From contig JAIYAT010000007.1 of NCBI GenBank assembly GCA_027488905.1, forward strand, positions 248,001 through 312,000: DNA of 64,000 bases, written 5' to 3'. Shown here piece by piece: positions 20,336 to 29,037 of this stretch. Position numbers and translations under genes: made by a program. The first letter of the stretch is position 1; every line of letters starts with the position of its first letter. Source of the DNA: Bacteroidota bacterium (lineage in GTDB: Bacteria; Bacteroidota; Bacteroidia; UKL13-3). The notes beneath the pieces are model-generated. The model was not told the origin of the DNA, searched no databases, and saw only the letters and a list, made by a program, of their open reading frames with translations.

Positions 20336-22204
20336 ATGTTTAAAAAGCTATTTTCCATCTCATTATTATTTTTTAGTTTCGGTTTGAACCAAACATTGTT
20401 GTCTCAAAGCACAAATGAAAACGGACTGACCTATAGAACCGTTGACCAGGTTACAGCTAAAGGCGCAACCATTAATTTTATGGATTTGCCAAACTTGCCA
20501 GAAGCTAAGATTATAAGTTTACATCCCCAGGTTGTGAATGACCCTGTAAAGTTGCTTAAGCTGCAATTGGATGCTCAAAGGGCTAAAAAAACATCTTCTA
20601 AAATGTCCAATAAAAAGTCGGGACCGTTGCCTCCAATTGTTAGTAGAAATTACACTGGAAACGTAACACAAGGAACTCCCAATGACAATGATATGGCAGT
20701 TGGAAATAACGGTATGTTGGTGAGTGTTGTAAATCAAAACATGAATGTTTACAATGACACGGGAAGATTTGTTGCAGGCAAAACACTAGCCTCATTAGGT
20801 TCAGCCTTAGGACCCTTGAACAGAACCTATGATCCCAGAGCCATCTATGACCCAGAACAAGATAGATTTATTGTGGTTTTTCTTCAAGGAAGTACGAGTC
20901 TTGATACTAGAATTATCGTAGCGTTTTCTGAAACCAATGACCCCTCTAAAACTTGGAATTTATATGCCATTCCAGGTAATTTTACAGGTGATAGCAGTTG
21001 GAGTGATTATCCAATAGTTTCTTTATCAAAGGATGAGCTTTTTATTACTGTAAATAGGCTTAAGGATAATACTTCCTGGCAAGAAGGTTTCATAGAATCC
21101 TATATTTGGCAAGTAGATAAAATGAAAGGATATGCAGGTGATTCTTTGGTTCAAAAAGTATATCAAAATATAAAGTACAATCAGAAGTCTGTATGGAGCA
21201 TTTGCCCTGTAAAAGGTGGTTCAAGGTTGTATGGTCCGTTTAGTTATTTCTTGTCTCAGAGGCCATCCGACTTGTCTAATGATACTTTGTTTATTCATTC
21301 AATTTCAAATACCATTAAATCTGGAAAGGCAAGTCTTGAGATGAAGATTGCAAAAGCACCAATTGCTTATGGCTTGCAACCTAATGCAATTATGCCTAAT
21401 GCGAAAAAATTGCAAACAAATGATGCCAGGGTTTTGAGTGCGATGTATGAAAATGGTGTAATTTATTATGTAGGAAATACAATTGATAGAAATCTTTTTT
21501 CTCCTGCTGTTTATTTTGGCCGTGTGCATGAGGCTTGGACTGCAAAACCAAGACTTGAAAGTACGATTATTTCCTCTGATACATTAGACTTTGGTTATCC
21601 AAGCATTGCCTATGTGGGTACTGGAGAAAACGGGGATCATAGAAGTATGATAACTTTTTCTCATGTATCACCTAATCATTTTCCTGGTACTTCAGTAGTT
21701 TATGTTGATAGAAGTTTTAATGTTTCGGCACCAATTTTTGTAAAGCGAGGGGAGGGAAACATTCGTGTTATAAATGATAGTGTTGAGCGTTGGGGTGATT
21801 ATACTGGAATCCAACGTAAGCACAATGAACTTGGAGTGGCATGGCTTAATGGTTCTTGGGGAAATGCAAATGGGCAAAACAGAACTTGGATAGGTAGGGT
21901 AAGCGCCAATGATCCTAGTTTAGGTTTGGTTAAAAATGATGCCGCATTTAATCAAAAATTATATCCAAATCCCGCAGAAGAACAAGTGTCTTTTGAATTT
22001 GAAAGTACGCATAAACAATTGCTAACAGTTTCAATTTTGGATATAAAAACAGGTCAAAATACCAATGTTTCAGTAGAACCAGCAAAGTCAGGAAAAAACA
22101 AGCTTGTTATGGATGTAAGTAAATTGAGCAATGGCATATACATTATAATTTTATCAAATGAAGAAGGTCGCGTTAGCAGTCATAAGTTTGTGGTGCAGCA
22201 TTAA
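20336..22204 (+). CDS. Secreted protein with T9SS sorting domain
   Basis: 622 residues. The signal peptide has a long hydrophobic core followed by GLNQTLLSQ, with a likely cut after SQ near residue 24. The central ~450 residues contain strand-turn repeats with aromatic/Asp pairs (DPRAIYDPEQDRFIVVF, SKTWNLYAI, WSDYPIVSLS), suggesting a beta-propeller fold. I cannot assign an enzyme. The last ~80 residues form a type IX sorting domain (KLYPNPAEEQVSFEF ... GIYIIIL ... HKFVV). The dispersed word lies in the signal peptide (20381). The last 47 nt overlap a small lipoprotein gene in another frame. Confidence 0.85.
   Translation: MFKKLFSISLLFFSFGLNQTLLSQSTNENGLTYRTVDQVTAKGATINFMDLPNLPEAKIISLHPQVVNDPVKLLKLQLDAQRAKKTSSKMSNKKSGPLPPIVSRNYTGNVTQGTPNDNDMAVGNNGMLVSVVNQNMNVYNDTGRFVAGKTLASLGSALGPLNRTYDPRAIYDPEQDRFIVVFLQGSTSLDTRIIVAFSETNDPSKTWNLYAIPGNFTGDSSWSDYPIVSLSKDELFITVNRLKDNTSWQEGFIESYIWQVDKMKGYAGDSLVQKVYQNIKYNQKSVWSICPVKGGSRLYGPFSYFLSQRPSDLSNDTLFIHSISNTIKSGKASLEMKIAKAPIAYGLQPNAIMPNAKKLQTNDARVLSAMYENGVIYYVGNTIDRNLFSPAVYFGRVHEAWTAKPRLESTIISSDTLDFGYPSIAYVGTGENGDHRSMITFSHVSPNHFPGTSVVYVDRSFNVSAPIFVKRGEGNIRVINDSVERWGDYTGIQRKHNELGVAWLNGSWGNANGQNRTWIGRVSANDPSLGLVKNDAAFNQKLYPNPAEEQVSFEFESTHKQLLTVSILDIKTGQNTNVSVEPAKSGKNKLVMDVSKLSNGIYIIILSNEEGRVSSHKFVVQH
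20381..20390 (+). repeat. GGTTTGAACC dispersed word, copy 6 (signal-peptide region)
   Basis: Exact copy with TTC before and AAA after, encoding Gly-Leu-Asn-Gln at the end of the signal peptide of the second T9SS cargo protein. Confidence 0.9.
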
Positions 22205-22349
22205 TTTGTTAATGACTGCATGTAGTTCGCCTAAAGAAGCGAAGACCGAGAAGAATGATGTGATTCAAAATCCTTCGCCAATTGCTGAGCCGCAAACAGA
22301 TTCTTTGAAGAATTATTTAGATAAAGAAAGACAGAGGAGAAGACCTTAA
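22158..22349 (+). CDS. Small lipoprotein overlapping the end of the T9SS gene
   Basis: 63 residues. Met-Lys-Lys start, hydrophobic core and lipobox LMTAC with the acyl-accepting Cys at about 22, followed by a short polar, Pro/Lys/Gln-rich tail. The ATG at 22158 lies within the preceding gene in a different frame, a 47-nt overlap. No later start would keep the signal peptide, so the overlap looks real. Its stop is 2 nt from the stop of the convergent waaA gene. The function is unknown; the mature part is about 40 residues and probably disordered. Confidence 0.6.
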   Translation: MKKVALAVISLWCSINLLMTACSSPKEAKTEKNDVIQNPSPIAEPQTDSLKNYLDKERQRRRP

Positions 22350-22351
22350 GA

Positions 22352-23644
22352 TTAGGAACTAAGCAGATGGATCTGAATCCAATTTAAAATGGTTTGAGTG
22401 GCACCTGTTTTGGATTGAATCCATTGTCTGCATTTGAGGCTTTGATTTGCGCTTTCAGCGGTATTGTTTTCATGAAATGTTACCCAAGTTTTAAGGTCAT
22501 TTTCATTATTTATAATACTAGCCAAATTCAAGGAAACCATTTCTTTTGCTTCTGGAAATCTATCTATTTTTGGTCCAAAACATATAGGCATTCCAAAAGT
22601 AGCTGCTTCAAGAATATTATGAAGGCCATTTTGCTTGAAACCGCCTCCAATAAAGGCAACATCAGCATATTGGTACAAGTTGGCTAACCAACCAATTCTG
22701 TCGATTATTAGAACTTTCTTATGCGTATGTAATGCAGGATTTTCAAGTAAATCTTTTAAAGTAACAGCATTTGGTTCAAACCGATTTTTGATTTCTGAAA
22801 CCCGAGTAGCATCTGTAAAATGAGGGGCAATAATAAGTTTTCGGTTTGAACCTAAAATTGCTTCTGAAGTAAATAATAGTTGTTCTTCAATGGTATAAGT
22901 ACTTCCTGCAAGCATAAGGAAATGATGGTTTTTGAAGGATTCAATTTCCTTAATACTAATGGCTTGGGTTAGGTGTTGAGTGACTCTATCATAGCGGGTA
23001 TCTCCGCTAACAAGGAAGTTATGGAAACCAATTTTTTCTAATAATTTTCCAGAGTTTTGGTCTTGACAAAAGATAAAATTAAAGTAGCTCAACAAGTTTC
23101 TTTGAAATAAAGCATTTTTTTTAAAGAATCGTTGATTAGGTCTAAACAATGCAGCAATTAGAATTACTGGGATTTTTCTTGAGTTGAGTGCTTTTAGATA
23201 ATCATACCAAAAGTCGTATTTTACAAAAACCACTAGGATGGGATTAATGATTTTGATTACCTCAGCAGCAATTTTTGGTGATTCAAAAGGAAGATAATAA
23301 GTGGCATCGGCAAGTTCATTGTTGTGGCGTGCGTTATAACCAGAAGGGGAGAAAAAAGTAATTACGAAACGATAATTGGGATACTTTTTTTTAAGCGCTT
23401 CTAGAATTGGTTTTCCTTGCTCGTATTCGCCAAGGGAACTTACATGAAACCAAATAGAGGGTTGAGGTTTTTCAATTGCTTCATTTTTCATGGCAACTAA
23501 AGCATCTTTCTGGCCAAACCATAAGGCTTTAGCTCTACTATGAAAGGGAGAAAGAGCATTAACAATTAGGAAGTAGAAGCGTGTAGAAAACCAATAAAGT
23601 AGAAAACCAAAAGTGTATCGAATTTTATCTAAATTGAAATTCAT
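22352..23644 (-). CDS. waaA: Kdo transferase (3-deoxy-D-manno-octulosonic acid transferase)
   Basis: 430 residues. It transfers Kdo from CMP-Kdo to lipid A precursor at the inner membrane, the first core step of lipopolysaccharide. An N-terminal membrane-anchor helix (about 11-30) is followed by the GT-B fold. The conserved SLGEYEQG motif holds the candidate catalytic base (Glu73). C-terminal family features include GGGFKQNGLHNILEAATFGMPICFGP, the nucleotide-sugar site. It overlaps the upstream gene by 20 nt, suggesting translational coupling. Two copies of the dispersed word (22773, 22843) lie only 60 nt apart and in different frames. Confidence 0.93.
   Translation of the reverse strand: MNFNLDKIRYTFGFLLYWFSTRFYFLIVNALSPFHSRAKALWFGQKDALVAMKNEAIEKPQPSIWFHVSSLGEYEQGKPILEALKKKYPNYRFVITFFSPSGYNARHNNELADATYYLPFESPKIAAEVIKIINPILVVFVKYDFWYDYLKALNSRKIPVILIAALFRPNQRFFKKNALFQRNLLSYFNFIFCQDQNSGKLLEKIGFHNFLVSGDTRYDRVTQHLTQAISIKEIESFKNHHFLMLAGSTYTIEEQLLFTSEAILGSNRKLIIAPHFTDATRVSEIKNRFEPNAVTLKDLLENPALHTHKKVLIIDRIGWLANLYQYADVAFIGGGFKQNGLHNILEAATFGMPICFGPKIDRFPEAKEMVSLNLASIINNENDLKTWVTFHENNTAESANQSLKCRQWIQSKTGATQTILNWIQIHLLSS
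22773..22782 (-). repeat. GGTTTGAACC dispersed word, copy 7
   Basis: Exact GGTTCAAACC on the plus strand; in waaA (minus) it is read as Arg-Phe-Glu-Pro, with TC before and AA after on the minus strand. Confidence 0.9.
22843..22852 (+). repeat. GGTTTGAACC dispersed word, copy 8
   Basis: Exact copy, opposite orientation to copy 7 and 60 nt from it; read in waaA as Gly-Ser-Asn. Confidence 0.9.
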
Positions 23645-24392
23645 TTTGTTCTTTTGTGTTCATGTAAATTGGGATAGTCCAGCCAAACCTGAAAGAAGTG
23701 GTTAAATCTAAATATCTTTCTTTGTCAAATTGCTGTGTATCATAATTAAAACCTCTTCGATTGTAGGTAAATGCTTGCATAAAATCCATTCCAATAAACA
23801 GGTTTACATATCGATTTTGACTATGATAAATGTACCCAACAAATTGATTGAAAGCTATCCCTGAAGAAAAGCGATCATATCCTTTTTTATAATCTGAATC
23901 AATAGAAGGTGCATTACCTTCTTGTGATTGAAAATTTATCCTGTGATTTAATAGTCCAATACCCCCAAGTATTAAAAATCCAGTGTTTTGGTTAAATTTT
24001 TTAACACTAAATAAGCGTCCGCCTCTTACAAAGCTTGAAATACCGCGCATGTTAACAGAATAGTTGGCTGGATAACCATCTGCATTCGCAATGTAATTAC
24101 CACTAGTTACTAATTGATTGAGAATAGTTTCTTCCTTAATATTTTGTCCAAAAAGATAATTTAATTCATAGCCCAAAACCCAATTGTTTTTTGCCTTGAG
24201 CATTGCACCAAACCCTACCGAACTGAAATTTTCATATCTTTTAGCAATTTTACCACCTGGAATATGGTAATTATATAGAAATTGCAAATCAACTATTTTG
24301 TTGCTAAACAAATATTTATCCTGAGCATTGCTTTTTGGTGAAAGCAAAAAAGCGAAAAGGAGGAGGTTGAGATGAAAAATAAAAGCCTTCAT
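23625..24392 (-). CDS. Exported outer-membrane beta-barrel-like protein, unknown
   Basis: 255 residues with a signal peptide ending near NAQ (residue 24). The mature part has many alternating amphipathic strands with aromatic ends (GFGAMLKAKNNWVLGYELNYLFG, RYVNLFIGMDFMQAFTY, YLDLTTSFRFGWTIPIY), typical of an 8-12 strand outer-membrane barrel. I do not recognise a named family. It is upstream of waaA with a 20-nt overlap, so the pair is likely cotranscribed. A link to lipopolysaccharide is only guilt by association. Confidence 0.65.
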   Translation of the reverse strand: MKAFIFHLNLLLFAFLLSPKSNAQDKYLFSNKIVDLQFLYNYHIPGGKIAKRYENFSSVGFGAMLKAKNNWVLGYELNYLFGQNIKEETILNQLVTSGNYIANADGYPANYSVNMRGISSFVRGGRLFSVKKFNQNTGFLILGGIGLLNHRINFQSQEGNAPSIDSDYKKGYDRFSSGIAFNQFVGYIYHSQNRYVNLFIGMDFMQAFTYNRRGFNYDTQQFDKERYLDLTTSFRFGWTIPIYMNTKEQNEFQFR

Positions 24393-24508
24393 GTTTAGGC
24401 AAATATGAGAAAAACTTATTCAAATAATAAAATAAAAGTGTTTAATGACAATATTCATATAAGAATATCAATCGATTTTATATTTTCGCTTCCTATAATA
24501 TTTAACTT

Positions 24509-25834
24509 ATGAAAATAGTGGTAATTGGCACAGGGTATGTCGGTTTAGTAACTGGAACTTGTTTTGCAGAAGTGGGTATTGATGTTATTTGTGTTGACGT
24601 TGATGTCAAAAAAATTGAAAACCTCAAGAATGGTATAATGCCTATTTATGAGCCAGGATTAGAAGAAATGGTTTTGAGGAATTATGAAAAGGGAAGATTA
24701 AGTTTCTCTACAAATTTAGGTGAAAGCATTAAGGAAGCTGATGTAGCTTTCATTGCAGTTGGAACGCCTCCAGGAGAAGATGGTTCTGCTGATTTAAAAT
24801 ATGTAATAGGTGTGGCCAGAGAAATCGGTGCTAACATTGATGACTACATTGTTGTTGTAACTAAGAGTACAGTGCCAGTTGGTACTGCAGCTAAGGTTCG
24901 CGCAGCTGTTCAAAGTGAACTTGAAAAACGCAATTTGGCGCTAGAATTTGATGTAGCATCTAACCCTGAGTTTTTAAAAGAAGGAGCAGCTATTGAGGAT
25001 TTCTTAAAGCCAGACAGGATAGTAGTTGGGGTTGAAACTAAAAAGGCTGAAGACGTAATGCGTAAATTATATAAGCCATTTTTATTGAATGGTCATCCAA
25101 TTATTTTCATGGATGTTCCTAGTTCAGAAATGACCAAATACGCAGCTAATGCAATGCTTGCTACAAAAATCTCTTTCATGAATGACATAGCAAATCTTTG
25201 TGAAATCATGGGTGCAGATGTTAATTTAGTTAGAAAGGGAATTGGAAGCGATCCACGTATTGGAAATAGGTTTATTTATCCTGGAATTGGATATGGTGGA
25301 TCTTGTTTCCCTAAAGATGTTAAAGCTTTAATTCGCACTGCCAGAGAAAATGGCCATGAAATGCGTATTTTACAAGCTGTAGAAGATGTAAATGATGACC
25401 AAAAAAGTGTTTTGTTCGATAAAATTATCAAGCATTTTAAAGGCGATTTGAAAGGGAAGAGTTTTGCCATTTGGGGTTTATCCTTTAAACCAAAAACAGA
25501 TGATATGCGCGAGGCTCCTTCTTTAGTGATAATTGAAAAGTTACTAGGCGCAGGGGCTTCCGTGAAAGCATATGACCCGGTAGCTATGCATGAAGCTAAG
25601 AAGGAACTAGGCGAGCAAATTGAGTATAGCAAAGATCCTAATGATGCATTGATTGATGCAGATGCTTTATTAATTGTAACAGAATGGCCTGAGTTTAGAA
25701 CGCCTAACTTTAAAGTTATGGGTAAATTAATGAAGAGTAAATTAGTTTTTGATGGTAGAAATATCTATGATTTGGAAGAAATGGAAGAGCATGGATTTGA
25801 CTACTATTGCATAGGCATTAACACCTCTAAATAA
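24509..25834 (+). CDS. ugd: UDP-glucose 6-dehydrogenase
   Basis: 441 residues. It oxidises UDP-glucose to UDP-glucuronate with two NAD+. The N-terminal Rossmann motif is IGTGYVGLVTGTCFAE. Catalytic Cys266 sits in GGSCFPKD, and the DPR/GYGG context and the C-terminal UDP-binding domain (GLSFKPKTDDMREAPS) are intact. The next gene, 6 nt downstream, decarboxylates the product, so the pair supplies UDP-xylose (or UDP-glucuronate) for surface glycans, fitting the nearby waaA. Confidence 0.95.
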   Translation: MKIVVIGTGYVGLVTGTCFAEVGIDVICVDVDVKKIENLKNGIMPIYEPGLEEMVLRNYEKGRLSFSTNLGESIKEADVAFIAVGTPPGEDGSADLKYVIGVAREIGANIDDYIVVVTKSTVPVGTAAKVRAAVQSELEKRNLALEFDVASNPEFLKEGAAIEDFLKPDRIVVGVETKKAEDVMRKLYKPFLLNGHPIIFMDVPSSEMTKYAANAMLATKISFMNDIANLCEIMGADVNLVRKGIGSDPRIGNRFIYPGIGYGGSCFPKDVKALIRTARENGHEMRILQAVEDVNDDQKSVLFDKIIKHFKGDLKGKSFAIWGLSFKPKTDDMREAPSLVIIEKLLGAGASVKAYDPVAMHEAKKELGEQIEYSKDPNDALIDADALLIVTEWPEFRTPNFKVMGKLMKSKLVFDGRNIYDLEEMEEHGFDYYCIGINTSK

Positions 25835-25840
25835 TTTTTA

Positions 25841-26818
25841 ATGACTAATAAACGAGTTTTGGTTACCGGTGCAGCCGGCTTTTTAGGGTCTCACCTTTGT
25901 GATAGATTTATTGCAGAAGGATACGATGTAGTGGGAATGGATAATCTTATCACTGGAGATTTAAAGAACATTGAACATCTTTTTAAATTAAAAGAGTTTG
26001 AGTTTTACCATCATGATGTAAGTAAATTCATTCATGTACCAGGTAAGGTTGATTATATCATGCATTTTGCTTCGCCTGCTAGTCCAATTGATTATTTAAA
26101 AATACCAATTCAAACGCTAAAAGTAGGTTCATTAGGGATTCATAATTGTTTGGGTTTAGCTAGGGTTAAAAATGCAAGAGTTTTGATTGCTTCAACAAGT
26201 GAAGTTTATGGTGATCCTATGGTTCATCCGCAAACTGAAGAGTATTGGGGTAATGTAAATCCAGTTGGTCCTCGTGGGGTTTATGATGAGGCAAAACGCT
26301 TTCAGGAGGCAATGACCATGGCCTACCATACTTATCATGGTTTAGAAACACGTATTGTCAGGATTTTTAATACCTATGGCCCAAGAATGCGTCTGAACGA
26401 TGGTAGAGTTTTACCTGCATTTATTGGACAAGCTTTGAGAGGCGAAGACTTAACCATGTTTGGAGATGGAAGCCAAACACGTAGTTTTTGTTATGTGGAT
26501 GATTTGGTAGATGGTATTTTTAAATTGTTACATAGTGATTATGCTGGCCCAGTCAACATTGGAAATCCAGATGAAATTACCATTAAAGATTTTGGAGAAG
26601 AAATCATTAAGCTTACTGGAACTTCTCAAAAACTTATTTCAAAACCGCTTCCAAAGGATGATCCTAAACAAAGAAAGCCAGACATTACTTTGGCTAGAAA
26701 ACTCTTAGGTTGGGAACCTAAAGTTAACAGAGCTGATGGTTTAAAAATAACTTATGAATATTTTAAGACATTAAGTCCTGAAGAATTGCAAAAAACTGCT
26801 TATCATCGTTTCGACTAA
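25841..26818 (+). CDS. uxs: UDP-glucuronate decarboxylase (UDP-xylose synthase), extended SDR
   Basis: 325 residues. NAD-binding motif GAAGFLGSH near the start, active-site Tyr148-x-x-x-Lys152 (YDEAK), catalytic Ser/Thr-rich STSEVYGDP, and the UXS-type [10 protein letters not shown] segment. It converts UDP-glucuronate to UDP-xylose. Its position directly after ugd supports this over a 4-epimerase, whose YxxxK surroundings differ. It forms an operon with ugd and possibly the lipoprotein gene 20 nt downstream. Confidence 0.9.
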   Translation: MTNKRVLVTGAAGFLGSHLCDRFIAEGYDVVGMDNLITGDLKNIEHLFKLKEFEFYHHDVSKFIHVPGKVDYIMHFASPASPIDYLKIPIQTLKVGSLGIHNCLGLARVKNARVLIASTSEVYGDPMVHPQTEEYWGNVNPVGPRGVYDEAKRFQEAMTMAYHTYHGLETRIVRIFNTYGPRMRLNDGRVLPAFIGQALRGEDLTMFGDGSQTRSFCYVDDLVDGIFKLLHSDYAGPVNIGNPDEITIKDFGEEIIKLTGTSQKLISKPLPKDDPKQRKPDITLARKLLGWEPKVNRADGLKITYEYFKTLSPEELQKTAYHRFD

Positions 26819-26838
26819 ATTAACTACATTATAACATT

Positions 26839-27390
26839 ATGAAAAAACTATTATTTTTAGTAACAATTATTGCGTTTTCCTTAATTTCTTCTTGCAGTAA
26901 AGAGGATAGTTCAAGTGACAATAACAACAATAACAATAACGATACTACTAAAGTTCCAACGGTTACCTACTTTCTTAAATGCAAGGTAAATGGTGTTGCT
27001 CAATCCTTTAAGGCCATTAATTTAGCTAAGGATGATACCCTAAACCCTAATTACATAATTTTAGTTGCCTATGCAAATGAAGGAAGTTCATTACCACCGT
27101 ACATGACAATCACTATGGCTAGTAAATCTCCAGGATGGGTAAAGGGATTATCTTATACCTTAAACGAAAACGACCAAGGCAGCACTGCAGAGTTTAAAGA
27201 CCAAGATGGATTTTTATACAAAAGCTTAAATACACCTGGAAACAGCGGATTAAACATCACTTTTACTGAATTTGATGCAAATAAAGGTGGAAAAGTTGGC
27301 GGAATCTTTTATGGTTCATTACAAAAAGAGGAAAATACAAATACAGTAGAAATTACTGAAGGCACTTTCTTGGTAAAAATGTTGAATTAA
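26839..27390 (+). CDS. Lipoprotein of unknown function
   Basis: 183 residues. Lipoprotein signal peptide with lipobox LISSC (Cys near 19), then a low-complexity Ser/Asp/Asn linker (a run of Asn) to about 38. The strand-rich domain (FLKCKVNGVAQSFKA, YLIILVAYANEG-like, PPYMTITMAS, GGKVGGIFYGSL) resembles small Bacteroidota lipoproteins of the DUF6252-like type, though I am not sure of the family. It is followed by a strong terminator that lies inside the convergent channel gene. Confidence 0.75.
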   Translation: MKKLLFLVTIIAFSLISSCSKEDSSSDNNNNNNNDTTKVPTVTYFLKCKVNGVAQSFKAINLAKDDTLNPNYIILVAYANEGSSLPPYMTITMASKSPGWVKGLSYTLNENDQGSTAEFKDQDGFLYKSLNTPGNSGLNITFTEFDANKGGKVGGIFYGSLQKEENTNTVEITEGTFLVKMLN

Positions 27391-27407
27391 TATATTTAAA
27401 ATAGAAG

Positions 27408-28364
27408 TTAATTGGGGAGTTCGGCCATGCTGAACTCCCCAATTTTTTTTAGGTTAAGCACAGTTGCCATCCCATCATTAGAACGATTAAACATCGGATT
27501 AAATTTAGCGCCCCAAACTAACTCTGGTGCCGTATAACTATGACGTGTATGCACCACCTGAGAATAAGTATCATCAAAGGCTTTAAACAGCACTATAACT
27601 TCAGCCTTCATTTCCTCTAAGTCAATTTTGCTTAATCCATTTAAAGGGCTATCCTCATTAATTGGATGTACCACAGTCCAACTAAGTGACAATGCATTTA
27701 CTTTATTATATTCTAATGTTAAATTTATAAAGCGACGCATATTTGATTCCTTATCTAAGTAATTAAATAATAAAGTAGTCTCGCATTCTATAAGTTGGTT
27801 TTTTCTGCCATTTGCTATTCTAAACATTAAGGCTGTTTTATTTTGAAAAGGAGCAATGATGGCATTTTCACTGTATAGCAAACGTGCAAATGGTCTGGAG
27901 AATCGCCCATATAATAAACCTGTGATAAATGCAAAGCTTAATAGGCCAAACAAAGATTCAAATGAAGTTAAAATATCAGAGCCAAGTCCAATCGGATTTA
28001 TTCTGCCGTATCCAACAGTTGTTAAAGTTTGTGCACTAAAAGCATTTACTTCAATAAACTCTGAAACTGGGTCTTTGGATAATATACCTGCTAATTGGTT
28101 CAAACCAACCAAGTAATAAGACATTGAAAATAGCAGATTTACTAGAATGAAAAAAGCAATAATTAACAGTAAAAAATTACCCCAACTCATTCTGATTAGC
28201 TGGTGATAAGGGCTCAATCTTTCAAAAAAAGATTGCCCTTCACGCTTCACATTAAAATTGCCATCTTTGCTCAACAAGCGGTCGCCCTGATTGTTAGCCG
28301 CACTTCCAAACCCTGTGTATTTGTCGAAGCTAAAGTGTTTTTGGAATTCGCTAAATTTTGCCAT
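27408..28364 (-). CDS. KirBac-type inward-rectifier potassium channel
   Basis: 318 residues. Two transmembrane helices (about 62-84 and 132-153) flank a pore loop with the potassium filter TVGYG at 116-120. The C-terminal half is the Kir cytoplasmic immunoglobulin-like domain (PFARLLYSENAIIAPF, LMFRIANGRKNQLIE, LSWTVVHPINEDSPL), which distinguishes Kir from voltage-gated channels. It should carry potassium across the inner membrane, gated by lipids or cytoplasmic ligands. Its final codons form the terminator hairpin of the opposing gene. A copy of the dispersed word encodes GLNQ at 87-90, before the pore loop. Confidence 0.92.
   Translation of the reverse strand: MAKFSEFQKHFSFDKYTGFGSAANNQGDRLLSKDGNFNVKREGQSFFERLSPYHQLIRMSWGNFLLLIIAFFILVNLLFSMSYYLVGLNQLAGILSKDPVSEFIEVNAFSAQTLTTVGYGRINPIGLGSDILTSFESLFGLLSFAFITGLLYGRFSRPFARLLYSENAIIAPFQNKTALMFRIANGRKNQLIECETTLLFNYLDKESNMRRFINLTLEYNKVNALSLSWTVVHPINEDSPLNGLSKIDLEEMKAEVIVLFKAFDDTYSQVVHTRHSYTAPELVWGAKFNPMFNRSNDGMATVLNLKKIGEFSMAELPN
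27410..27450 (+). terminator. Rho-independent terminator embedded in the 3' end of the channel gene
   Basis: A 13-14 bp stem, AATTGGGGAGTTC against TGAACTCCCCAATT, with a short loop and eight Ts. It terminates the plus-strand ugd-uxs-lipoprotein unit. On the minus strand the same bases encode the channel's last residues (KKIGEFSMAELPN plus stop). Confidence 0.9.
28097..28106 (-). repeat. GGTTTGAACC dispersed word, copy 9
   Basis: Exact GGTTCAAACC on plus; full 14-bp TTGGTTTGAACCAA on minus, encoding Gly-Leu-Asn-Gln in the channel gene. Confidence 0.9.
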
Positions 28365-28374
28365 GTAATTTCTA

Positions 28375-29034
28375 TTAATCTATTTTGTTGTAAATGATTT
28401 TTAAAAGGAGCTCACTAATCTCTTTTCCCCTTTCCACTATCATCCAATGACCTCCCTTGTTAATTACATGAACAGGAGTATCAATGTTTTTGATGGGAAA
28501 TATTCTATCTCGGTCTCCATGGATATGTATTATTTGTGGTTCAAATTGAGTACACTTCCATTCTAAAATAGCACCAATGGCCCATGTTAAAAATTCAGGG
28601 TCAGTTTCGTCAATGGTTTTATGCAAGGCCCTTCTAGAAATATCATCTTTAACACTAAAAAAGTAATTAGCTGTAAGGTGATTTAATTTTCTTAATGAGC
28701 CAATTGGAATGATTTTGTACAGCGGTGTTAATCTAGCAAGTTTAATTGCACGACTAAACTGGCTACTTACTTGAATACTCGAAATGATGATGCATTTATT
28801 AACCTTATATGATTTATAAATTTCTTTGGCTATCATTCCACCCATAGAAAGTCCAACTAAGTTTATTTCTTCATTTGGAATAAAATAAGTTTCTGCCAAG
28901 CGTTGGGCATAATTGGCTAAGCTTTCTTTTTTTATCGGTTTGATCCAATCCATGATAACATAGGATTCACCCTTAAGTTGAAGGTTTTTAAACACCTTTG
29001 CATCTGCGCCAAGTCCTGGTATAAGATAAATCAC
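28375..29034 (-). CDS. Alpha/beta hydrolase
   Basis: 219 residues. Alpha/beta-hydrolase fold: oxyanion region LIPGLGADAKVF, nucleophile elbow GLSMGG with the Ser near 63, acid in HGDRDRIFP, and catalytic His in NKGGHWMI. It is a cytoplasmic esterase or lipase-like enzyme; the substrate is unknown. It is 3 nt downstream of uvrB and 10 nt upstream of the channel gene, so it may sit in a cinA-uvrB-hydrolase-channel transcript. Confidence 0.8.
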   Translation of the reverse strand: MIYLIPGLGADAKVFKNLQLKGESYVIMDWIKPIKKESLANYAQRLAETYFIPNEEINLVGLSMGGMIAKEIYKSYKVNKCIIISSIQVSSQFSRAIKLARLTPLYKIIPIGSLRKLNHLTANYFFSVKDDISRRALHKTIDETDPEFLTWAIGAILEWKCTQFEPQIIHIHGDRDRIFPIKNIDTPVHVINKGGHWMIVERGKEISELLLKIIYNKID

Positions 29035-29037
29035 AAG

